Origin: Psococerastis gibbosa
Taxonomy: Eukaryota; Arthropoda; Insecta; Psocodea; Psocidae
Direction of reading: 5' to 3'
DNA: 64,000 bases
Assembly (NCBI GenBank): GCA_963971405.1
Contig: OZ020487.1
Location: forward strand, 16,961,344 to 17,025,343
Shown here: positions 57,445 through 64,000 of the stretch, piece by piece
Position numbering within the stretch: position 1 is the stretch's first letter
Layout of the letters: every line of letters begins with the position of its first letter
The notes under the pieces: model-generated
Told to the model about the DNA's origin: nothing
The model's database searches: none
The model's input: the letters and a program-made list of their open reading frames with translations, nothing else
Translations under genes and position numbers: made by a program

Positions 57445-57617
57445 CGACTTCGATGGCCAGGTGGCAACGTACTTGCACTTGGGCGAGTCTTAACACGCCA
57501 TGCGATCGGAGACGTGTCGTAACTCAAGACGGGCACTAACCTACAGAGGCGACTGAAGAGGCCAATCGGATACATTCATTAAATTGTTCGTATGCGATTA
57601 ATCGTTTTTTTTTTTAA
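57445..57617 (+). mobile_element. SINE-like repeat (family B), copy 2
   Basis: TGGCCAGGTGG at the start could be an A box and GGGCGAGTCTT a diverged B box. The body (ATGCGATCGGAGACGTGTCG, CAGAGGCGACTGAAGAGG) matches 45770-45920 and 58655-58825, and the 3' end is a T run followed by AAA. tRNA ancestry is only suggested. Confidence 0.75.
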
Positions 57618-57948
57618 AGCTAAGTAGAGTAAGTTTTCTGTGGTAGCCTACAATGATCATTTTTGCAATACTCTTTGAATGAATGTCTTCTCATTTTCTA
57701 TAAAAGGCTATATTTCCTATTTTTGTTAATTATAGCGCACGACCATTTGGGCGTTTCATTTCTGTCTTGTTGCTTTTTCGCCTGACGACGGAGACATGTT
57801 GCTCATTTTCTAGGAAGGGTTAGGAAGGGAGGGGTAGCAGCCGCACCCTGTCCAACCCTGTTGACGGTATTGGCTACAATATGATACGGTACAAAAAAAA
57901 TACATTCTTCTAATTTATTTATTCAGCATATGCAAGCAGCTCAAAATT

Positions 57949-58339
57949 TTACCCTACATTAACAGCGTTATGGATATTCATATTCTCCCGAATTGACCCT
58001 CTCAATCGCGTTATCGACGCATCGCGATGCATTTCCCTCGCAGCTTCTGTTTTCTCCTGCAAGTGATCTTTTTCACGCCTTGCTTGACCTAACTCCTGCT
58101 TCAGTTGATCTAACTCTAATTGCCGCTTTAGATCGTCTAATTCTCGCTGCTGTTGCTGCTCCTTGAATTCATCCAAGCTCGATTTAACTCGGTTTCTAGG
58201 CTTTTTCATTCGAGTACTGGGCTGTATTTCATGTACAACTGGGACAGGTAGAGGCTGGTAGCTGCGCTGTTGATGTTTCTCAAGTGGTACGCCCAAATGG
58301 TAAGCGGCTCCGTTTAAAAAGCCCCCGGGAAGGATATAT
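57949..58339 (-). CDS. Terminal exon of a coiled-coil protein gene (paralogue of 61574-62174)
   Basis: A minus-strand acceptor (TTATCTTTCAG) opens an exon of 130 codons entered in phase 2. It starts YILPGGFLNGAAYHLGVPLE and ends in TAA at 57949-57951, with AATAAA about 30 bases further on (57923-57918). After a short Pro-rich link comes a charged helix (SSLDEFKEQQQQRELDDLKR, QLELDQLKQELGQARREKD). The G..L.GAA...GVP.E start and SLDE.K.QQ.QR..D.LK helix both match the exon at 61574-62174, so the two are paralogues or alternative ends. The upstream exon of this copy was not found. Function unknown. Confidence 0.75.
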
Positions 58340-58654
58340 CTGAAAGATAAGAATTTAGAAAGTAAATTAGAGGAAATTAAATAAGAAATATACTGTTGAA
58401 TGCCACCTCTCTTTCCATCTGCTGAACTGTAAGGAATTAACTTACAAAAAATAAGGATCTTGGTGTCACATGAGATGGTTTTTAGAACAGTTTGTAGGCT
58501 GTCATTATTGACGCTTTAAGGAGGTAAGTATGATTATAACGGTAATATTAGGGGTTAACAGTGCGAAAACTCTCAATAATTAAGAGAGTACCTACCTAAT
58601 TGCGTTTTATTTCTATATACACGTTTTTATAAACCCCTTATTAAATTTCAGCAT

Positions 58655-58825
58655 AGCAAGGTGGTAGTGAGCTTGTACTAGTGCGGGTCTTTACACGCTA
58701 TGCGATCGGAGATGTGCCGTAAGTCAACACGGGTATTAACCTACAGAGGCGACTGAAGAGGTCAATTGGATACATTAATTTAATTGTTTCTATGGGATTA
58801 ATCAACCGTTTTATTTAAAAAAAAA
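58655..58825 (+). mobile_element. SINE-like repeat (family B), copy 3
   Basis: It shares TATGCGATCGGAGATGTGCC, CAGAGGCGACTGAAGAGGTC and the GGGATTAATCAACCGTTTTA 3' end with copies 1 and 2. It lies between two terminal exons of the coiled-coil cluster. Confidence 0.75.
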
Positions 58826-58970
58826 GTTAAGTTTGCCTACTTATTATATTAACCTATGTCATATATTACACGTCTGACGTCTCATGCTGAATAATATGTG
58901 TAGTTATCCTACCTAAATGTATAAGCTACTGGAGTGAACTATGAAGAAGGGAGATTAGTTATTGGTGAAA

Positions 58971-59607
58971 TTATATGGAATAATGTTTCATCTTGCCATT
59001 GTTATATTCAAAATCAAATTTCTCGCCATTTCCGATTACTGAAGGAACATTTTGGCCCATGGATACATCTCTGGCGCTTCGCATATATTCTTTCATTTCA
59101 TTCAGTTGATTTTCATCAATAACAGGTTTATATTCATCATGTGTGTGTTCGTTTTGAGAATTAAGCATTCGGGAACCGTAGAAACTTCCTCTGTGCTGTA
59201 AATGCTTGGGAATGTTCTGTTCCTCCAATAAGGATTCACTTGCTTCTTTCCATTTAGATAAAATATTGCCTTCCTCAATATCATATTCGTCGGATGGCAT
59301 TGGTTCACCTTGAAAACGTATATCTTTATTGTTCATACTGCGGAAATTTTCATTATCACCAATCATGAAGTTTGAGGAAATGTTGTTTTTATTTAGTGAC
59401 TCCTCCGCCAAATTGCTAGCCGTCTGCAGTGCATCTGAGTAGATTTTATCTTTCGAATTCGAATTAAAGGCACGCGATCCCTTGCGACGAATACTGTTTG
59501 GGGGTTGGTCCAGTTGCAAACTATTCTTGTCAGTATAATTTTTCAATCCCAATTTTTTTAATATATCATTGAGGTCGTCTTCGTAATTGCCAGTATTAGT
59601 GTTTCCC
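58971..59607 (-). CDS. Terminal exon of an unrecognised hydrophilic protein
   Basis: A minus-strand acceptor (TTGTTTCAAG) opens a frame entered in phase 2 (one G, then GGA AAC ACT). It runs 211 codons (GNTNTGNYEDDLNDILKKLG, then a Ser/Asn/Glu-rich chain) to TAA at 58971-58973. The start GNTNTGN loosely resembles AGTNTTN in the small exon at 63857-63914, and the entry phase is the same as in the other two terminal exons of the cluster. There are no membrane segments or known domains. It may be a separate gene or an alternative end of a shared gene. Confidence 0.6.
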
Positions 59608-59747
59608 CTTGAAACAATATAAAATACATTAGAAAGACGTCAAGTGTATTCGAACAAGATAGTCATTTTACTTACGTTTGAAGTAAGTAGAAATTATTGC
59701 AAATAATTGACAATTATATTATATTCTACATAGTCGAACCGGCATTG

Positions 59748-59782
<35 letters not shown>

Positions 59783-61573
59783 AATATAATATAAAATAAA
59801 AATAAAATAAACATTATAAATAAATAACAAAAATAAATGATTAAGCCTTGTTTAGCAGCACTGTATGAGTCTTTTGTCCCAAATAAGCGCTAGCTTGGGG
59901 ATGCGGGATGGTATTATTATGTATTGTATTTTTGTAATATATGCTCCTTGTCCAGGAAATACTGAACAAGGAAAAGAAAGAAAGAAAGAAAAAAATTATT
60001 ATTATTATTATCTGATCTGATAATGTACTAGTAGTAACCAGTATTCCACGACATCTAAATCAGAACAGTGGTCCGGTCTACCAGTCCACAAGCCTAAACT
60101 CTCAATTAGTTGTCAGGTCACGGAGTTTATTTTGATCTGAAAATGTAAGAAACTAAAATCTGGGGTTTCATTGATAAACTGCACAGAAATATTGATATTA
60201 CAATAGAAATAGCCGATATATGTAGTTAAAATATGTAGACCCCGAAACACAATATTAGAATATTATTCAAGTAATTTAAAACGACACACGACAAATGACA
60301 CATACGTAATTTAAAATGTGTCTTCCCATACAGAGTTTTACTGTTGCTACTGCTGATTAGTAACCCTGGTCAATCAGGCAACTCACAAGATATTTAGAGG
60401 GTTCATCTTTTGTGTTTAAAATCTAATTATGTTAGTGACTCCAAACCCCTTACCTAGTGAAACTGGGTGCAGTGGCACTTTAGCTGCAGTGAAATGTTAA
60501 AAGGCTCACTCATGGTGAAATATACCTTAAGCTGCATTCATTGTAGTCACAATGAATAAAATTGCAAATTGTGAAGAACAAAAAGGATTTGAAAAGTAGG
60601 CTACCTTGTGAACGATTATTAATATTAATATTATGTTATCTGTTATGGTTAAAATGGTGCCTACTGAAAAAAATTGACCTCAGATTCCAAAAACAAAGCT
60701 TTTCTTATACTACGTATAAATAGGAAAACAAAGAGGCTAACTTTCAAAAACTAAAATAGTATTAATGGTGTAGATTAGATATTATTTTATTGCAATCTTT
60801 TTCAAGTTAAATATGCTGCTTGCATCAATCTGAGCCATGGGCGTCGCCTGCTGTGAATGAATGAATAAATTATTTATTTATTTCCAATCTCTACCTCCCC
60901 CCCCCTCCTATAGGTGCAAACATTACTTATAAAAAATTAGGTGCAGACTATTTCAATTGTTTCATTTTATTTCACTTCTTTCAGTAATTTTTTAGGAGCA
61001 TTACAACCTACAGTACATACCCTAAGTCCAGATTCATACAAACAGTCTGTATCATGAAAATGGTAGCAACGATTAGGGCTTTTCTATTGTCAACCTCCTG
61101 ATGAATTAAAATTAACAGTGAAGTATGTTGTTAAAAGGTATTTCGAGTGTGATATGTAATACAATTGAGACATTATTTATTGTACTAGAGAATGTAGCCT
61201 AGTGAGTGAGTTCTTCTCATTCGGCATTCTAGAATTAAAACCATTGCAGTCGTGTTGCAGGCTATATAGACTGCGGCAGGAATAAGTATAGAGAATTAAA
61301 TTTATTTGACGGATTCATTATCAATGATAATATAGCCTTAGTGGGTGAGTCTTTTTCATTCGAAATAGAATGAAAACCATATAGTTGCAGGCTAATATAT
61401 GGACTGTGGCAGGAATAAGCATAGAGAATTAAATTCATTCAACGGAGTCATTATCAATGATAATATAGCGTTAATCATCCGGAAATTGGTCGGATCTCTT
61501 GAACACTGATACAAAGGATGAGGCATTAAACTATTGCCCGAGTAACCGTATTAATTTTGAATTTTTATCACTT
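59608..61573. other. Spacer with simple repeats and a tandem duplication
   Basis: It holds (ATT)n at about 59748-59778, an (AAAG)n-type run near 59977-59992 and a two-copy tandem duplication at about 61190-61470. In the duplication TAGTGAGTGAGT / TAGTGGGTGAGT, GGCAGGAATAAG and ATTATCAATGATAATATAGC recur about 135 bases apart. Any upstream exon for the 58971-59607 gene should lie here, but none was convincing. Confidence 0.6.
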
Positions 61574-63914
61574 CTATGAAGCAACAGTGCCGACAGAAGT
61601 ACTTTTTGCTTTGCTCTTTTTCGGCTTTTTCGCAACATTTCCAGTCTGCACGTTGACGCTTTGCTGAATTACTGTCGCCGGTGCCGGAGGAGGAGCCACC
61701 ATTACAAATTTATCTTCACGCGGTGCTTCATGAATATGAATTTCTGTATTTTGAGTACTCTTATGGGTCTGCTGGTTGTTGAGGTTCCAATTCCGATTTT
61801 GCTGTATTAGATACTGCATGTCATCATATTCTATATCACGAGCCCTATCCCTTATATTGTTATAAGCACCGGTCACGCGCTCTTTCTTGTATTCATCTTG
61901 TAATAATTCTTGTTTTAATTTATTCAATCGGAGTTTATGCTTCAGTTCGTCAATGTCTCGTTGCTTTTGCTGGCGCTTGTATTCATCCAGCGAAGCTTTT
62001 TGTTCAGCAGATTCGAATTCGTCCTCATTACCCATGTCCCTGTCATTTCCGTCGTTGTATTCAATATGATCCCTTTGATAGTAGTACTCATGACCAAGGC
62101 CATGCTCGCCCCCATGTTGTTCTATGGGTACCCCAACCATACCAGCTGCTCCAGTTAAGGCACCACCGAGGAGCCTGAAAAAGAATGTTACACTATAGGG
62201 GGCCCATTCAAATTTAAGTCCATCAGTCGATACTCTTTTGATTCCTTGCTGCTGTTCGCTGTTTTTCATATTGCTGGTTGTTGTCCATCGTAAATGGCAG
62301 CGCAGGTTTGCCATCGGTCATTAGGTATCGTACTTAGTTATTGCATTATTTCCCAAGATGTGATAGATTAGTTTTTCTGCTTCAAGACAGTTAAGATTTA
62401 TGAAAAGTGTTAATCTTACAGCGATAGTTTAGGTAGGTACTTGTTTTATATTGCCATGAATTTATTATGCCAATATTGCCTACCATAGCCTATCATTGTA
62501 CCTCTCCATTGATATAGCAACTACACTTACCAACATATGTACTGTGCCATGCAGTTGGTTTGTTTTTGGCAAAAACTATATTATTTACACAATTATTTCA
62601 GCAATGTCCATAATTTAATATAGCCCTGTATTATTTTGTCGAAAAATATTATCTGATTTATCTAGCTAGTTTATAATGCCCTTAGGCGGCTATTCCACTT
62701 GTCCATATTCCGTCATTTATTCATCAATAATAAGTCTCTACCATGTTATATTTTTTGTTGAAAAGTTGAGTTTTATTCAATTTTTTTACTAGGTATCTTA
62801 TGAATTTACTATGAATCAACTCATTTAGGGGGGGGGGTCATGACCCCCCTGCCCCCCCCCCCCCATGGATTCGCCATTGCGTAATAGAGTCTCAAGATAA
62901 AAATAATCCACCCTTTCATTGTAATGGTTGTTTTTACTATTGAAAATAACCAACTAGGCCTTCAGATTATTCCCATTAAGTGTTGCATTTATAAATGCAA
63001 ATATGCAAACAGCTGCCAAGATTTTTTTTGTTTTTGTTAGTAATGGTTATACCTACTACTTTGCAATTGTACTAGTACAATACTTGCATGAGTAACCTGA
63101 CCTATTGGGTGACTTATAAATTAGTATCATTATAGGTCTATGTGAATTTAAAGGTGAAAAATAAGGGGAAATCTCCCGAAATAAATTATGTTAGCCCGAA
63201 ATAAATAAAAAGTTCCGATTCATGATTTTTGTGAGCATACATGCCAAATTTTTATAAAAATCCACGAAGTACTCATACTTCGCCTACAAATCGATAAACA
63301 GACAGACAGACCGATAGACTACGTTTTTGGGTTCCTGGGACCCCAAAACGAGCATATCCACTGAAATCTTAAAAAATCCAAGCTTTCGAGCAATACAAAG
63401 CTTTCTTTATACTTAGCATTGATAGGAATTCAAAAATGAATGTTTCTCAGGAGTGGGAAGTATGGTAAATAATAAATAAATAAATGTTATAATAAACGGA
63501 AACAGTAAGTAAGTAAGTAAGTAGCTTCTATGATACTGCCGTCAGTTGCGTAGCTTGGATCATCAAGTGCACGCAAATAATAATAAAAAATGAATTAATG
63601 TAAGTTCATCGTTAGAAGCCACCTATTATGGGTACGCCTAATTTTGTAACAGAAAATTTTGAAGCAAACATAAAGCAAATATAAGTTGACTCGGACCAAT
63701 TTAAGCCAGAAAAAATGCAGTGCAACATTGTTTTGAACAAAAATGAAAGATAGTAGACTGACGAGCACACTGCGTATAACCCGAAAGAGTTTCATGGATA
63801 TAATAAATTTCTTTATATTATTACTATTATTATATTATTGTAATGAAAACACTTACCCCAAAGTCCTTCTACCAGTAGGTGGTAGTTCGTTTGTCGTATT
63901 GGTTCCTGCGTCAC
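61574..63914 (-). CDS. Coiled-coil protein gene, last two exons (partial, unrecognised)
   Basis: The exon 63914-63857 (DAGTNTTNELPPTGRRTL plus GG) has an acceptor GTGTTTTAG and donor GTAAGT. It joins 62174-61574 in phase 2, making GGG, and stops at 61574-61576. The second exon starts LLGGALTGAAGMVGVPIEQH, then has an acidic Tyr-rich stretch (EYYYQRDHIEYNDGNDRD), a long charged helix (ASLDEYKRQQKQRDIDELKH, KLRLNKLKQELLQDEYKKER), and a tail with PPPAPATVIQQSVNV and basic KKPKKSKAK. The open frame continuing right of 62174 is intron read-through. The 5' end lies outside the window. It is a paralogue of 57949-58339. No known domain; a structural or scaffold role would be a guess. Confidence 0.75.
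62692..62880. mobile_element. Partial MITEs: hairpin-family arm and CAATGGCG-type element
   Basis: CTTAGGCGGCTATTCCACTT at 62692 resembles an arm of the TA-flanked hairpin family. From about 62740 to 62880 the sequence matches 7541-7696 in inverse orientation (TTTTTACTAGGTATCTTATG, GTCATGACCCCCCTG), ending CATGGATTCGCCATTG. The left terminus of the second element is not recognisable. Confidence 0.55.
63195..63425 (+). repeat. Second copy of the GACAGACAGAC / TTTGGGTTCCTGGGACC repeat
   Basis: AAACAGACAGACAGACCGATA, TTTTTGGGTTCCTGGGACCC and CTTTCTTTATACTTAGCATT occur in the same order as at 40800-41030. It lies in the intron of the partial coiled-coil gene. Confidence 0.6.
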
Positions 63915-64000
63915 CTAAAACACAGCAGCCCTATTTTAGGATAAAAATTACAATAGATACTGTACAATTATTTAAAACTTTGTATCGCCTACTTCCCCGG

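Noticed and set aside
62175-62314. N-terminal extension (MANLRCHL...) of the 61574 open frame
   Set aside because: A strong acceptor (TTCTTTTTCAG) lies at 62175, and the exon at 63857-63914 joins there in phase, so the extension is intron read-through.

Overview
This window is from an animal nuclear genome, almost certainly an arthropod and perhaps a crustacean or another non-insect; the species cannot be named from the sequence. The clearest evidence is a complete spaetzle/neurotrophin-1-like gene, an arthropod cystine-knot ligand. Genes have GT-AG introns of several kilobases, the DNA is AT-rich, and the introns and spacers are packed with MITEs, SINEs, non-LTR retrotransposon fragments and minisatellites. 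I see no rRNA or tRNA genes, CRISPR arrays or prokaryotic operons.

Layout. 0.5-1.6 kb (+): remains of an AAAP amino acid transporter copy, broken up by repeats. 1.6-9.3 kb: intergenic, with two SINEs, a 166-bp tandem array and MITEs. 9.4-18.1 kb (+): a complete seven-coding-exon AAAP transporter (491 aa). Its third intron holds a complete, apparently intact hAT transposon (10711-14538) with perfect 8-bp target duplications, and a 750-bp MITE lies directly after its stop codon. 18.8-30.1 kb: gene-poor, with many MITEs and tandem repeats, including an alternating (higher-order) array. 30.1-48.5 kb (+): the spaetzle/NT1-like gene (12 coding exons, 874 aa), with an unusually long, cysteine-free, His/Gln-rich C-terminal tail. 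50.1-55.4 kb (-): a three-coding-exon gene for an apparently secreted 1117-aa acidic protein built from about nine degenerate CxxC...W repeats, which I do not recognise. 57.9-63.9 kb (-): at least three stop-containing terminal exons, two of them clear paralogues encoding charged coiled-coil proteins; this cluster runs off the right edge.

The exon models were assembled by hand from splice consensus and reading-frame phase. The transporter, ligand and acidic-repeat models each close exactly in frame (1476, 2625 and 3354 coding bases). The transporter would move amino acids across a membrane. The ligand would act outside the cell on Toll-like receptors. The acidic-repeat and coiled-coil genes have no recognised function, and nothing here shows that the loci work together. 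Much of the remaining structure is mobile DNA: several G-tract-bearing MITE families with 8-bp duplications (hAT-like), a hairpin MITE family flanked by TA, a tRNA-derived SINE and a second SINE-like repeat.
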